In this document: piece after piece, positions 26,552 to 36,684 of the stretch
Layout: every line of letters begins with the position of its first letter
Numbering within the stretch: the stretch's first letter is position 1
Assembly (NCBI GenBank): GCA_022340565.1
Contig: JAJDNR010000026.1
Span: 1-64,000, forward strand
DNA: 64,000 bases
From: Desulfofustis sp.
GTDB lineage: Bacteria; Desulfobacterota; Desulfobulbia; Desulfobulbales; Desulfocapsaceae
Direction of reading: 5' to 3'
Made by a program: the position numbers and the translations under genes
Notes under the pieces: model-generated
Databases searched by the model: none
Told to the model about the DNA's origin: nothing
Seen by the model: only the letters and a program-made list of their open reading frames with translations

Positions 26552-26875
26552 GATTAAACTGTTGCTCAGAGGAGTTGAATGCGTTGCTCCATTTCTTGAA
26601 AAGCAGAAACCACTGACATAAGACAAGTTCGGGGAAGGAAGCGGACGCAGGTGGCAGCAGTGGCGCCGTGTTTCAGACTGCATCGCGGAGGCCAGCCGGG
26701 GCGGTGAACATGGTTTGCTACGGGCCGGAGGCGTAGGCAGCGAAGCTGCCGTATCCCGGAGCAATGTTCACCGTCACGGCGAACAGGCCGCAGAGCCGCA
26801 GGCTGAAATATGGCGCCACTGCGTATCCCGGATCTGTTTCTATCTTTAATCGATACTGATCGCGCCGGTGTCAGG
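26552..26875. other. gene-free stretch between dnaE and hslU
   Basis: No plausible coding sequence is present in these 324 bases. The middle is filled by a large nested inverted repeat (separate entry). No T-rich terminator follows dnaE or hslU here that I can see. Confidence 0.6.
26657..26822. repeat. 166-base nested inverted repeat (structured RNA or MITE-like element)
   Basis: The outer arms GCAGTGGCGCCGTGTTTCAG (26657-26676) and CTGAAATATGGCGCCACTGC (26803-26822) are complementary over 20 positions, with the only departures being two G-T wobbles. Inside, GGTGAACAT (26703-26711) pairs with ATGTTCACC (26764-26772), and GGCAGC-GAA-GCTGCC (26736-26750) forms the tip. Short GC blocks pair in between. 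Either a transcribed rod-like RNA or a palindromic miniature repeat would explain it. Confidence 0.6.
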
Positions 26876-28288
26876 CTACAGGATAAACCGGCTCAAGTCC
26901 TGGTCCTCGGCGATATTCTGCAGCTGGCTGCGGACGTAGGCGGCGCTGATAACGAACCGCTGGTCGTCGGTTTCAGATGCATCGAACGACAGATTGTCGA
27001 GCACCCGCTCCATCACCGTGTGCAGTCTGCGGGCGCCGATTTCCTCGGTGTTCTCGTTCACATGGACGGCGATCCGGGCCATTTCCTCGATGGCGTCATC
27101 CTCGAAGACGAGCTCGATGCCCTCGGTCTCCATCAGTGCGATATACTGCTTGGTGAGCGCATTCTCCGGTTCGGTGAGGATGCGCACGAACTCCTCCATG
27201 CCCAGCGAATCGAGTTCCACCCGGATCGGGAAACGACCCTGCAGTTCAGGTACCAGATCTGACGGTTTGGAAACGTAAAACGCGCCGGAGGCGATGAACA
27301 GGATGTGATCGGTTTTCACCATACCGTGTTTGGTGTTTACCGTCGTACCCTCGACGATCGGCAGCAGATCCCGCTGAACCCCTTCTCGCGACACGTCGGG
27401 CCCGTGGGTGCCGTGTCTCGATGCGATCTTGTCGATTTCGTCAAGAAAGATGATACCCGACTCCTCGGTCCGTTTCAGCGCCTCTTTCATGACCTTGTCC
27501 ATATCGATGAGCCGCTCCATCTCCTGCTGCTTGAGCGCCTCCATCGCATCGGGTATCTTCAGTTTGCGCTCTTTCTTCTTGCGCGGAAACATCTTGCTGA
27601 AGGCATCCTGAAGATTGGACTGCATGTCCTCGAGCCCGGACGTCGTCATGATTTCGACCATCGGCATCGACTTGGGTTCATCGAGGGTCAGTTCCACCTC
27701 ACGCTCGTTGAATTTACCGTCCCTCAGCATCTGTCTGAGTTTTTCACGGGTCGAGGACTCGTGTTCTCGGGCCGCTGGGACGCCGGCCCCTTTCTGGTTT
27801 ACCAGCGTAAAGGACCCATTGCCTTCCGGCCCGGAACTGGATAGCGGGCTCGACTTCCCCGGACCCGGGGGGAGCAGCAGATCGAGGATTTTGTCCTCGG
27901 CCTGTGCCTCGGCGATGCCCCGTAGCCGCTGCTTCTCCTCGGACTTGACCATGCCGATGGCGATTTCGACCAGATCCCTGATCATCGACTCGACATCACG
28001 TCCGACATAACCGACTTCGGTGAATTTCGACGCTTCCACCTTCAGGAACGGCGACTCTGCAAGGATTGCCAGGCGCCGTGCGATCTCCGTCTTGCCGACG
28101 CCGGTGGGTCCGATCATGATGATATTCTTCGGTGCAATTTCCTCCCTGAGCGGGGACGAAACCTGGCGCCTGCGCCAGCGGTTGCGCAGGGCAATGGCCA
28201 CCGAGCGCTTGGCGTCTTTCTGACCGACGATGAATTTATCGAGAGCGGCAACCGTCTCCCGCGGAGTTAACGACTGTATCTTTTTCAT
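26876..28288 (-). CDS. hslU: HslUV protease ATPase subunit
   Basis: A 470-residue AAA+ unfoldase. It begins with [43 protein letters not shown] is Walker [12 protein letters not shown] the pore loop, and [11 protein letters not shown] Walker B. The I-domain from about 140 to 245 carries a long acidic/charged insert, so it is slightly longer than E. coli HslU (443). It unfolds substrates and feeds them to HslV. The ATG overlaps the hslV stop by four bases and lacks a good ribosome site, so translation is probably coupled. Confidence 0.96.
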   Translation of the reverse strand: MKKIQSLTPRETVAALDKFIVGQKDAKRSVAIALRNRWRRRQVSSPLREEIAPKNIIMIGPTGVGKTEIARRLAILAESPFLKVEASKFTEVGYVGRDVESMIRDLVEIAIGMVKSEEKQRLRGIAEAQAEDKILDLLLPPGPGKSSPLSSSGPEGNGSFTLVNQKGAGVPAAREHESSTREKLRQMLRDGKFNEREVELTLDEPKSMPMVEIMTTSGLEDMQSNLQDAFSKMFPRKKKERKLKIPDAMEALKQQEMERLIDMDKVMKEALKRTEESGIIFLDEIDKIASRHGTHGPDVSREGVQRDLLPIVEGTTVNTKHGMVKTDHILFIASGAFYVSKPSDLVPELQGRFPIRVELDSLGMEEFVRILTEPENALTKQYIALMETEGIELVFEDDAIEEMARIAVHVNENTEEIGARRLHTVMERVLDNLSFDASETDDQRFVISAAYVRSQLQNIAEDQDLSRFIL

Positions 28289-28815
28289 AGTTTTTCAAAA
28301 ACGGCTGACTGGTTGGTAAATACACAGATAGATCCGGCAATCTCCATCGCGGTTCGGCAGATCTCTTCGGCTTCAAGGTCGCTCTTACGGACCAGTGCAA
28401 GGGCCGCGGCGTGGGCATACGGCCCGCCCGAGCCGATTGCGAGGACTCCGGAATCCGGCTCGATCACGTCCCCATTCCCGGAGATGAGCAGCGAGTGGTC
28501 CCTGTCGACAGCAATAAGCATGGCTTCCAGCCGTCGCAGCATGCGGTCGGTGCGCCAGTCCTTGGCAAGTTCAACTGCCGAACGCATCAGATTTCCATTG
28601 TACTGCTCGAGTTTCGCCTCAAATTTGTCGAACAGCGTAAAGGCATCGGCAGTGGCGCCTGCGAATCCGCAGATAACCTGATCGTGATAGAGTCGGCGAA
28701 CTTTCCTGGCATTATGCTTGATCACGGTGTTTCCCAGCGACACCTGCCCGTCCCCGGCCACAACCACTTGACCCTTGTGCCGCACCGATAAAATCGTCGT
28801 CGATCGGATTTTCAT
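28285..28815 (-). CDS. hslV: HslUV protease peptidase subunit
   Basis: A 176-residue proteasome-like peptidase. ATG 28815 has AGGAG upstream and is preferred to the longer ORF-track start. The product begins [15 protein letters not shown], so the catalytic threonine of the conserved TT must be exposed by removing five residues, not just methionine. [27 protein letters not shown] and [13 protein letters not shown] are family blocks. It lies between xerC and hslU, the arrangement also seen in Bacillus (codV-clpQ-clpY). Confidence 0.95.
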   Translation of the reverse strand: MKIRSTTILSVRHKGQVVVAGDGQVSLGNTVIKHNARKVRRLYHDQVICGFAGATADAFTLFDKFEAKLEQYNGNLMRSAVELAKDWRTDRMLRRLEAMLIAVDRDHSLLISGNGDVIEPDSGVLAIGSGGPYAHAAALALVRKSDLEAEEICRTAMEIAGSICVFTNQSAVFEKL

Positions 28816-28865
28816 CCTCAAAACTCCTGCTTCGTGCCTGGGCACGTTCCCTGTGCTTATGTATC

Positions 28866-29783
28866 TTAACGCTTCGTGTTAGTCAGCGGGTGCGCTCTAT
28901 CGTAAATCTCGGTTATGTGATCGAGGGTGAGATGGGTATATTTCTGCGTGGTGGACAGGCTCGCATGACCAAGCAGTTCCTGGACTGATCGCAGATCCGC
29001 ACCCATTTCCAGAAGATGGGTCGCAAACGAGTGGCGCAGCGCATGCGGGGTCACCGGAATCTGGATGCCCGCACGCTGGCCGTAGAATGCGACGAACCGT
29101 TCGATACTCCGGGTGGTGAGTCTTCCGCCACGATGATTGATGAACAGTGCCCGGTCGTCGATCTTTCTGCCTTTTTCGATAGCGGCGAGGATCAGGTGCG
29201 ACCGTTCACCCCGCTGATATCTGGTTATCGCCTCGATGGCCGGTCCGCCCACAGGCACCAGCCGTTCCTTGTTTCCTTTGCCCCTCACCCTAAGCATTTC
29301 CGAACTCAAATCAAGATCGTCAAGATCGGTCGAAACCAGTTCTGCAACGCGGATTCCGGTTGAATAGAGCATTTCCAGAATGGCCCGGTCTCGATGTTTG
29401 AAGCGATCCTGATCCATTGGTGCATCGAGCAGCAGAAAGGTCTGGTCGACGGTCAGAAACCCGGGGATACGTTTGCCGATCTTCGGTCCAGCTATGCCGC
29501 TGAGCGGGTCATGACCGACAATCCGCTCACGCTGCATGAACTTGATGAATGAGCGCAGTGCCGAAAGTTTCCGGGCTACCGTCGCCGCCTCGTTTATCCC
29601 GTGCAGGCTCCTGATGTAGCTTCGCACATGTGCGGGTTCGATCTGCTCCACCCCGTCAAGGTTATTATTACAGCTCTGAAATTCGAGCAGATCGTGACGA
29701 TAGCCGGATACGGTATGACTCGAATAGCCTTTTTCGTTTTCCAGCCAGCTGCAGAACAGCGCTATTGCCTCCGTCAGATTCAT
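28866..29783 (-). CDS. xerC: tyrosine recombinase XerC
   Basis: A 305-residue site-specific recombinase that resolves chromosome dimers. The N-terminal SAM-like core-binding domain spans about 1-90 ([16 protein letters not shown]). The catalytic set is visible: Arg in STGIRVAEL, Lys in [22 protein letters not shown], and His/Tyr in [18 protein letters not shown] 29783 is chosen; the track start at 29789 is a TTG two codons earlier. The hslV ATG is 50 bases downstream of its stop. Chromosomal context (hslVU) argues for housekeeping XerC rather than an integrase. Confidence 0.9.
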   Translation of the reverse strand: MNLTEAIALFCSWLENEKGYSSHTVSGYRHDLLEFQSCNNNLDGVEQIEPAHVRSYIRSLHGINEAATVARKLSALRSFIKFMQRERIVGHDPLSGIAGPKIGKRIPGFLTVDQTFLLLDAPMDQDRFKHRDRAILEMLYSTGIRVAELVSTDLDDLDLSSEMLRVRGKGNKERLVPVGGPAIEAITRYQRGERSHLILAAIEKGRKIDDRALFINHRGGRLTTRSIERFVAFYGQRAGIQIPVTPHALRHSFATHLLEMGADLRSVQELLGHASLSTTQKYTHLTLDHITEIYDRAHPLTNTKR

Positions 29784-29941
29784 CCGCAAATCATTCCGCT
29801 TTCTCTTTCCGGCACGTGCCGCCGATAATCAGCGCTTGCACACAGCGCTGATCGTGTGGTATTCAGCGTCCAGTATAATCAGCCACCACTGTTTTTCAAT
29901 CTGACCGGTGCATTAACCGTTATCCCCTGCTTCCTCTCGCC

Positions 29942-30175
29942 ATGGCCAAAAAAACCTTTGAATCAGCCCTTTCCAGACTCGAGCAGATAACCGAAGAACT
30001 CGAGCAAGGCGATCTCAGTCTCGAAGACAGTCTGAAAAAATTCGACGAGGGTATTCAACTTACCGAGTTCTGTAATGCAAAGCTGACCGAAGCCAGAGCG
30101 CGGGTTGAGATTCTGCTCGAAAAAAACGGTAAGCTCGAGGCCGAACCGTTCGAGGAAGTCGACCCGGATGATTAA
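29942..30175 (+). CDS. xseB: exodeoxyribonuclease VII small subunit
   Basis: A 77-residue, mostly helical protein: [47 protein letters not shown] is the full XseB signature. With XseA (not in this window) it forms the single-strand-specific nuclease. The last eight bases overlap the start of ispA. The xseB-ispA-dxs order is a widely conserved operon. Confidence 0.95.
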   Translation: MAKKTFESALSRLEQITEELEQGDLSLEDSLKKFDEGIQLTEFCNAKLTEARARVEILLEKNGKLEAEPFEEVDPDD

Positions 30176-31058
30176 AGAGTACCTGCAGGCCAGAAGGACA
30201 CTGGTCGAAAACCGGCTCGAAGCACTGATGTTCCGGGTCGACGGGCCCTTCAAGGATATCATCGAAGCGATGCGCTACAGCCTATTCGCGGGTGGCAAAC
30301 GGATCCGCCCGATTCTCTGCGTAGCGGCAGCCGAAGCGATCACCAGTGATGCAGAACTGCTGGACGAAATTCTCGACATCGGCTGCGCGATCGAATGCAT
30401 CCATACGTACTCACTGATCCATGACGATCTGCCAGCCATGGACGACGACACCCTCAGACGCGGCAAGCCAACCAACCATGTGCTGTTCGGCGAAGCCACA
30501 GCGATTCTCGCCGGCGACGGGTTACTCACCTTTGCCTTCGAACTGCTCTCTTCCCCTGCCGAGAAGATCGGTCCAGCGGCCCGCCTCCGGATCATCAACC
30601 TCGTTGCCCATGCAGCGGGCCCCGAGGGCATGGTGGGAGGCCAAGCACTCGACATTGCGGGGGAAAACACTGATTACCCGTTCACACATCTGAAGACCAT
30701 TCATAGCAGCAAAACCGGCGCACTGATCAAAGCCTCGATCGGAGCCGGCGCCATCGGCGCCGGTGCCGACCGGCGCCAGCTGGACGATCTGGTTCATTAC
30801 GGCGCGGCCATCGGCCTGGCTTTTCAGATCGTCGACGATCTGCTCGATGCGACATCGACAACCGAAATCCTTGGAAAATCGGCCGGCTCCGATAAGGTAA
30901 GGGGCAAAGCCACCTACCCCGGCTATTTCGGCATCGAGGAAACCAGAAATCGAGCCCGCAGCGCAGTGCGGGAAGCCACCGATGCCCTGAGTGGTTTCGG
31001 CAGCGAAGCGCTGCAACTCAGAGAGCTTGCCGAATACATCCAGCAGCGCACCTATTGA
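30168..31058 (+). CDS. ispA: polyprenyl (farnesyl/geranyl) diphosphate synthase
   Basis: A 296-residue enzyme that condenses isopentenyl diphosphate onto allylic diphosphates, giving farnesyl diphosphate for quinones and undecaprenyl carriers. ATG 30168 is used since it overlaps xseB and starts the homologous region. [12 protein letters not shown], the first aspartate motif [15 protein letters not shown], and the second DDLLDAT are in place; TYSLIHDD before the first motif fits farnesyl length. It sits between xseB and dxs. Confidence 0.93.
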   Translation: MIKEYLQARRTLVENRLEALMFRVDGPFKDIIEAMRYSLFAGGKRIRPILCVAAAEAITSDAELLDEILDIGCAIECIHTYSLIHDDLPAMDDDTLRRGKPTNHVLFGEATAILAGDGLLTFAFELLSSPAEKIGPAARLRIINLVAHAAGPEGMVGGQALDIAGENTDYPFTHLKTIHSSKTGALIKASIGAGAIGAGADRRQLDDLVHYGAAIGLAFQIVDDLLDATSTTEILGKSAGSDKVRGKATYPGYFGIEETRNRARSAVREATDALSGFGSEALQLRELAEYIQQRTY

Positions 31059-31170
31059 CGATGCTGCTCAAGGTTGTCCGATAGTGGTTCTCATTCACAT
31101 TTTCTTTTACTGAAATCGATAATTGATTATGGTATAGCGAACCGACAAAACTTCAGTGTGGCATGATTGC

Positions 31171-33075
31171 ATGTTTTTACCATCAGCGACCACCAGCGGA
31201 CCGAGCCGTCTGCTGGACAGCATAGACAGTCCCGTAGATCTCAGAAAACTCAAACGCGGTGAACTCCCCGGCTTGGCACGGGAAATCCGCGCGCTGCTGA
31301 TCGACTCGGTAGCGAAAACCGGAGGACATCTCGGCCCGAGCCTCGGCGTCGTCGAACTTACCCTGGCGCTTCACTACGTTTTCAACACCCCTGTGGACAA
31401 GCTTATCTGGGACGTGGGACACCAGAGCTATGCCCACAAGATCATCACCGGACGCCGACAGCGCTTCCATACGCTGAGACAGTATCAGGGGATCAGCGGC
31501 TTTCCGAAAACCGCGGAAAGCGAATACGACACCTTTGAAACCGGACATTCTTCGACGTCGATTTCCGCAGCGCTGGGAATAGCCCTGGGCAAAGATATCA
31601 AAAACGATCCGGCCAAGGCAATCGCGGTCATCGGCGACGGATCGATGACTGCTGGAATGGCCTTCGAAGCGCTGAACCAGGCAGGTCATATCAACAAGGA
31701 TCTGATTGTCGTGCTCAACGACAACGAAATGTCGATATCGCCAAATGTCGGTGCCCTGTCCAGTTTTCTCAGCCGTAAGCTGACCGGACGAACGATGCGC
31801 CGCCTCAAGGACCATCTGGTGGAGCGGCTTGGACAGTTGTCAAATGTTGGAGAAAATATTCTCACCGTTTTAAAGAAGAGCGAGGACAGTTTCAAGAGCT
31901 TCTTCACCCCGGGCATGCTGTTCGAAGCATTGAAATTCGACTATGTCGGCCCGCTCAACGGTCATAATCTGGATGAGTTGATAGACACCTTCGAAACCGT
32001 TCGGGACACCCAGGTGGGGCCGATTCTGATCCACGTGCTTACCACCAAGGGCAAGGGCTATGAACCCGCCGAAAACAACCCGGGAACCTTTCACGGCGTA
32101 GGTCCGTTCAAGTCCGATACCGGCAGCCTCATTCCCGGGAACGGACCGGTATCCTATACCAAAGTGTTCGGCAAGACTCTGGTCGAGATCGGCAGATCCA
32201 ATGACAAAGTGGTTGCCATATCTGCAGCAATGGCCGAGGGCACAGGCATGACGGACTTCGCCAAGGCTTACCCCGACCGCTTTTTCGATGTTGGCATCGC
32301 CGAACAACATGCCGTTACCTTTGCCGCCGGTCTGGCCACGGAAGGGCTGCACCCTGTCGTTGCGATCTACTCGACATTTTTCCAGCGCGCCTATGACCAG
32401 ATCATCCACGATGTCTGCATTACCGGTTTACCAGTGACGCTGGCGATAGACCGGGCCGGCGTGGTGGGCGCCGACGGTCCGACCCATCACGGCGTTTTCG
32501 ACCTGTCGTTCCTGCGGGTCATCCCCAATCTGGTATTCATGGCCCCCAAGGACGAGGAAGAGCTGCGGCACATGCTCTATACCGCGATCCTTCACCAGGG
32601 TCCGTCAGCGCTCAGGTACCCCCGAGGAAGCGGTGAAAATGTAGAACTTTCAAAGTCGTTGAAAAACCTAGAAATTGGCCGCGGAGAACTGCTCAGAAAC
32701 GGTGAAGATATCCTGCTGCTGCCGGTCGGCAACCGGGTTCATCCGGCACTGCGGGCAGCCAGCGGGCTGCAGAAGCTCGGCATCGACGCGGCAGTTATCA
32801 ACCCCCGCTTCATCAAACCGCTCGACATGGAACTGATCTGCGACTGGGCGTCTGCTACCGGTCGAGTGATAACCATCGAGGACAATGTCAGGCAGGGCGG
32901 TTTCGGCAGCAGTATCCTGGAGTTGTTCAGCCGCTGCGGCCTCTGTGTCAAAACGAGCCTGCTCGCCCACCCGGACCGGTTCGTCGAGCACGGCCCGCAG
33001 AAGACCCTGTGGCGCAACAGTTCAATCAACTCGGTGGCGATTACCGAGGCGGCGATCCAGCTGATGAATCGATAA
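31171..33075 (+). CDS. dxs: 1-deoxy-D-xylulose-5-phosphate synthase
   Basis: A 634-residue thiamine-diphosphate enzyme that joins pyruvate and glyceraldehyde-3-phosphate, the entry step of the MEP isoprenoid pathway. GGHLGPSLGVVELTLALHYVF, VIGDGSMTAGMAFEALNQAG (cofactor site), DRAGVVGADGPTHHGVFD and GLPVTLAIDRAG are all present. ATG 31171 is taken; GTG at 31156 is possible. It follows ispA by 112 bases. ispE in the same window catalyses a later step. Confidence 0.96.
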   Translation: MFLPSATTSGPSRLLDSIDSPVDLRKLKRGELPGLAREIRALLIDSVAKTGGHLGPSLGVVELTLALHYVFNTPVDKLIWDVGHQSYAHKIITGRRQRFHTLRQYQGISGFPKTAESEYDTFETGHSSTSISAALGIALGKDIKNDPAKAIAVIGDGSMTAGMAFEALNQAGHINKDLIVVLNDNEMSISPNVGALSSFLSRKLTGRTMRRLKDHLVERLGQLSNVGENILTVLKKSEDSFKSFFTPGMLFEALKFDYVGPLNGHNLDELIDTFETVRDTQVGPILIHVLTTKGKGYEPAENNPGTFHGVGPFKSDTGSLIPGNGPVSYTKVFGKTLVEIGRSNDKVVAISAAMAEGTGMTDFAKAYPDRFFDVGIAEQHAVTFAAGLATEGLHPVVAIYSTFFQRAYDQIIHDVCITGLPVTLAIDRAGVVGADGPTHHGVFDLSFLRVIPNLVFMAPKDEEELRHMLYTAILHQGPSALRYPRGSGENVELSKSLKNLEIGRGELLRNGEDILLLPVGNRVHPALRAASGLQKLGIDAAVINPRFIKPLDMELICDWASATGRVITIEDNVRQGGFGSSILELFSRCGLCVKTSLLAHPDRFVEHGPQKTLWRNSSINSVAITEAAIQLMNR

Positions 33076-33119
33076 ACGACGGTGCCTGCAAACACCCTGC
33101 GTCCGCCCTGCACATTCCG

Positions 33120-34130
33120 TCACACCTTGAAATAGTCCTTATACCAGGTGACAAACTGATCGATGCCGAATTCCAGGGTGGTACTGGGCCGATACTCCAG
33201 ATCCCTGACCAGATCCTCCACATCGGCATAGGTCGCCGGCACGTCGCCGGGCTGCATATCGAGCATATTCTTTCTGGCCTTGACGCCCAGGCGGTCCTCG
33301 AGTACCTCGATATAGCGGAGCAGCTTTTCCTTGTTGTTGTTGCCGATGTTGTACACCCGGTACGGACAGTAGGAAGTGGCAGGATCAGGGGCGTCGCCGG
33401 ACCAGTTCCGGTCCGGTTCGGGGATTTTGAAGATGACCCGGCACACGCCTTCGACGATGTCGTCGATATAGGTGAAGTCACGTTCCATATTGCCGTGGTT
33501 GAAGACGTTGATCGGTTCACCGGCAAGCATCGCTCTGGTAAAGAGGAACAGCGCCATGTCCGGCCTTCCCCAGGGGCCGTAAACGGTGAAAAATCTTAAG
33601 CCGGTGGTGGGGAGCCTGAACAGGTGGCTGTAGGTGTGGGCCATCAGTTCATTGGCTTTTTTGGACGCAGCATAAAGCGACACCGGATGATCCACGTTGT
33701 CGTGCACCGAAAACGGCATGGAGGTGTTGGCGCCGTAGACTGAACTCGATGATGCATAGACCAGGTGTTTGACTCCAGTGTGGCGGCAGCCTTCCAGAAC
33801 GTTGACGAAACCGACCAGGTTCGTGTCGACGTAGGAATGAGGATTGATCAGAGAATATCGGACGCCGGCCTGGGCGGCGAGATTGACCACCGCATCGAAC
33901 GAGTAGCGCTGAAACAGCCGCTCCATGGCGACCCGGTCGCTCAGATCGATATTCTCGTGCACGAACCGTTCCCCTTCGGCAAGTGCAGCCATGCGGTCGA
34001 TCTTGAGCCGGGGGTCATAGTAGTCGTTGATATTGTCGAGCCCGACCACCCGGATCCCCTGGGCCGTCAGCCGGCCGGTCAGATGAGCCCCGATAAAGCC
34101 CGCGGCTCCGGTCACCAGAATCGTTTTCAT
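33120..34130 (-). CDS. NAD-dependent epimerase, UDP-glucuronate 4-epimerase-like
   Basis: A 336-residue extended short-chain dehydrogenase. ILVTGAAGFIGAHL binds NAD; YASSSSVYG and YAASKKANE supply the catalytic Ser and Tyr-x3-Lys. The overall pattern (DNINDYYDPRLK, FFTVYGPWGRPDMALFLF, VFNHGNMERDFTYIDDIV) is that of UDP-glucuronate 4-epimerases, which make UDP-galacturonate for surface polysaccharides. No other polysaccharide gene is nearby. It stops 45 bases from the convergent dxs end. Confidence 0.88.
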   Translation of the reverse strand: MKTILVTGAAGFIGAHLTGRLTAQGIRVVGLDNINDYYDPRLKIDRMAALAEGERFVHENIDLSDRVAMERLFQRYSFDAVVNLAAQAGVRYSLINPHSYVDTNLVGFVNVLEGCRHTGVKHLVYASSSSVYGANTSMPFSVHDNVDHPVSLYAASKKANELMAHTYSHLFRLPTTGLRFFTVYGPWGRPDMALFLFTRAMLAGEPINVFNHGNMERDFTYIDDIVEGVCRVIFKIPEPDRNWSGDAPDPATSYCPYRVYNIGNNNKEKLLRYIEVLEDRLGVKARKNMLDMQPGDVPATYADVEDLVRDLEYRPSTTLEFGIDQFVTWYKDYFKV

Positions 34131-34151
34131 CTCATCTTATTCCTGATACAT

Positions 34152-34183
34152 AAAAACTCCCCTGATACGGCGACCAGGGGAGT
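34152..34183 (-). terminator. rho-independent terminator after the class II aldolase
   Basis: On the minus strand, ACTCCCCTG, a ten-base loop and CAGGGGAGT form a perfect nine-pair stem followed by TTTTT. It lies about 30 bases after the aldolase stop and separates it from the epimerase gene. Confidence 0.85.
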
Positions 34184-34213
34184 CGAATTGGTTCATGGAG
34201 GGCCGGCAGCAGA

Positions 34214-35485
34214 TTAATCGTCGAAATCCCCTTCGGGCCCTTTGTCGACATCGAGGGTCTTGGCCCGTTCGATGATTTTCTCTTTCGTCCAGTCTTCCGG
34301 CTTCTCGATGCTCGTTGCGGTGGTGCCGATGTCGTGCGATCCTGCTTCGACGAGCAGTTCCATGGCCAGCGGAGCCGTGTCTTCAGCGTTGAACACGTCG
34401 ACGAGCATCGAATAGGTGAACTCCTCCACCCGTTTCACCATACGCGCCCGTACATCAGCCGGCTGTGCCATCAACCAGTTGTCCACCGGCAGGTTGAGAT
34501 TTTTGTAGTTCCCACCTTTCCATCCCTTTGCATCGGCATAAGCAGCCATCCGCGCCCATACCTCTTCGCTGACGCCTTCCCCCGCAACCTTGATGAATCT
34601 GCCGTCACGGTCGGTAATGGCATTGCCGTAATCGTTGACCTCGACCCCCCAGGAAACCATCTGCAGCGCGGTCGCCACATTGGCCTTGGTGGTGTTGGTC
34701 TGCGATACGATGGCCCGCAGCCTGTCCGAGTTGTTGCCTGAGGTACCGTGCTGGGCGCCAGACACGCGGTACGGTTCGAGACTCTTGTGGATGGCGGCGG
34801 TAAGTTCCACCTGGATACCTTCACCGCTCGCCTCGATACCGTGAGCGGAGCCGTTGTTCAGCGCGATCCAGTCGGGGAATATTCCATGGGCATTGAGCCC
34901 CTTGATCAGAAACCCGGCATCATCAACCGTCGACAGCCCCTCGTTTCCCTTGATCTCGCCGACCTCGGTTTCGAGCCCGGACCAGCCGGGAATGTACTGG
35001 TTCAGTTCGATATTGGCAAGCAGGTTCAGATCGTCCTGCATATGTGACGCATCGACTGCAATCGACGTGATGCCGGCGTCGAACATCGACGGGATCTCGA
35101 TTCTCGCCGCCTCGATGTCATCATCAGATTTGAGGCCGTAATGATCGGCATGAACCGCAACCGGGATGGTGATTCCCAGCTGGTTGCAAGCTCCATCCAC
35201 GAGACGGGCGATGTTCCAGAAATTGACCGGGCAGTAATTCGATTCGGATTTGGCGATCTCGACGATCAATGCGGCATTGGCCCGCTGAGCAGCGAGAAGC
35301 GCCCCCTGGATCACGAAAAAGTTTCTTCCGTTTGCGGCCATGGTCATCGCCCTGGTCTTCTTGCGCATGGCTTGGTCTATGACCTTGCCGCTGACCAGCA
35401 GTGCTCTGGAATTGGGAAACAGCAGTTTTACCGTCGGCGGCCGGCCCACCGCAAGGGCCCTGTCGAACAATCCTTGATCGCTCAT
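34214..35485 (-). CDS. fba: class II fructose-bisphosphate aldolase
   Basis: A 423-residue zinc aldolase of glycolysis/gluconeogenesis. VAVHADHYGLKSDDDIE carries the first zinc histidine and AGITSIAVDASHM the following block; EVGEIKGNEG and SGAQHGTSGNN supply the other metal and phosphate sites. It belongs to the longer class II subgroup (over 400 residues), which is distinct from the 285- or 340-residue types. AGGAGG is ideally placed before the ATG and a terminator follows, so it is a single-gene unit with probably high expression. Confidence 0.9.
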   Translation of the reverse strand: MSDQGLFDRALAVGRPPTVKLLFPNSRALLVSGKVIDQAMRKKTRAMTMAANGRNFFVIQGALLAAQRANAALIVEIAKSESNYCPVNFWNIARLVDGACNQLGITIPVAVHADHYGLKSDDDIEAARIEIPSMFDAGITSIAVDASHMQDDLNLLANIELNQYIPGWSGLETEVGEIKGNEGLSTVDDAGFLIKGLNAHGIFPDWIALNNGSAHGIEASGEGIQVELTAAIHKSLEPYRVSGAQHGTSGNNSDRLRAIVSQTNTTKANVATALQMVSWGVEVNDYGNAITDRDGRFIKVAGEGVSEEVWARMAAYADAKGWKGGNYKNLNLPVDNWLMAQPADVRARMVKRVEEFTYSMLVDVFNAEDTAPLAMELLVEAGSHDIGTTATSIEKPEDWTKEKIIERAKTLDVDKGPEGDFDD

Positions 35486-35650
35486 GATCCTCCTCTTCTC
35501 TTATCTGTTGGGTGAGAGCCCGGGCAGCGTCCCGGCTCCGTCTGTTACGGCTGTGTTCGAAATGAACAGAACGATAATGACTTCCGACCTCTGCAGCACT
35601 CTCTCAATCTATAATGCACACCGGAAGAGAAATCCAGTAACGGTCCGGGC

Positions 35651-36417
35651 TTACCCATCGGTTTTCACGCTGAAGCCAGAAAACGGCCTTCGCCCGAAAA
35701 ACCACACGGCCAGGACGCTCACCTCATAGAGTACCAGCAGCGGGATTCCCATCATCATCTGATTGACGATGTCGGGTGTCGGTGTCAGGATTGCGGCGAC
35801 GATGAAATTGATCAGGATCGCATATTTCCGATTCCGGTTCAGAAACGATACCGAAACCAGCCCGGCCTTGGCGAGAAACACCATTGCCACCGGCATCTCG
35901 AAAATCACACCGAAGGCGATAAGCAACCTGAGCGCCAGCGAGAAATATTCGCTGACGGCCGGCAGCGAAGTCAGAAATTCGTTGTTGTATCCGACCAGGA
36001 ACTTGAATGCGGGAGGAAACACGAGAAAATAACCGAAGGCGGTACCGGACACGAAGAAGATGGTCGAGATCAACGTAAACGGCAGGATGACCCTGCGCTC
36101 ATGCCGATATAAACCGGGCGCTACGAACCGCCAGATCTGGTAGAAAATAACCGGGCTGGCCAGAATGATACCGCAGACCAGGGCGAGCTTCAGATAAAAA
36201 AAAACCCCTCCTGGTAGGACGTGAAAATCAGGCTGGTTCCGTCCGGAAGCACTTTGGTGAGCGGTTTGAAGAACCAGGTGCCGATCGGTCTGATCACTGC
36301 ATAACTGGCGCAAAATCCGGCAAAAACAGCAACGAACGAGTAGATGAGACAGCTCCGCAACTCCCTGAGATGTTCGGTCAGCGGCTGGTCTTCAAAGCTG
36401 TCGTGGTGGGTGGTCAT
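35651..36417 (-). pseudogene. tatC: tatC, twin-arginine translocase subunit, interrupted by a frameshift at a T9 run
   Basis: Two overlapping minus-strand frames together encode one TatC. The first (from ATG 36417, MTTHHDSFEDQPLTEHLRELRSCLIYSF) ends TSYQEGFFFI then TGA. The second, one frame back, continues FFYLKLALVCGIILASPVIFYQIWRFVAPGLYRHERR through the remaining helices to the end. A -1 shift in the T9 run at 36196-36204 restores EGFFFYLKLALV, exactly the spacing found in normal TatC. It may be a base-calling or assembly error, a real mutation, or slippage. ATG 36471 is an alternative start. No tatA or tatB is nearby. Confidence 0.85.
36196..36204 (-). other. T9 homopolymer at the tatC frameshift
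   Basis: Nine consecutive A on the given strand (nine T in the tatC sense strand) follow GAGGGG. A run of ten T would keep tatC open. Runs of this kind are prone to polymerase slippage and also to sequencing error. Confidence 0.9.
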
Positions 36418-36608
36418 GTGGACTGGGGGCAGGTTGAATTTGGCGATTTCACGCACAGGCTTGCTTACCATTTGATTGTCGTTTTTGCAATACCTAGCTC
36501 GGCCTTCGATGAAAACAGGCGTGCCGCACCGCACTTGAAAACGTACCGGCACCGGTCGTTGCAGGACAAGTTTTTTCGCCCACCTCGGTCAGAAAGTACC
36601 TAAGATAA

Positions 36609-36638
36609 TTGAATTCTTGTAAGTTATTGGGATAGAAT
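36609..36638 (+). promoter_or_regulatory. possible sigma-70 promoter for the pilRS-like pair
   Basis: TTGAAT, an 18-base spacer and TAGAAT, ending 46 bases before the response regulator ATG. Both hexamers match four or five of six consensus bases. The region is AT-rich. No better candidate is visible upstream of the gene. Confidence 0.4.
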
Positions 36639-36684
36639 AGGGTAACTTTGACAAACCATTACACACCTTTTCCGGGCATAAACC

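Noticed and set aside
26657-26822. 6S RNA, SRP RNA or a group II intron remnant
   Set aside because: The GGAAGGAAGC-like string just upstream loosely recalls SRP RNA, and the rod shape recalls 6S RNA, but the conserved core bases of neither family, nor an intron domain V, could be found.
28866-29783. Integrase marking a mobile island
   Set aside because: The tyrosine recombinase is next to hslVU, the standard chromosomal XerC setting, with no att repeats or phage genes.
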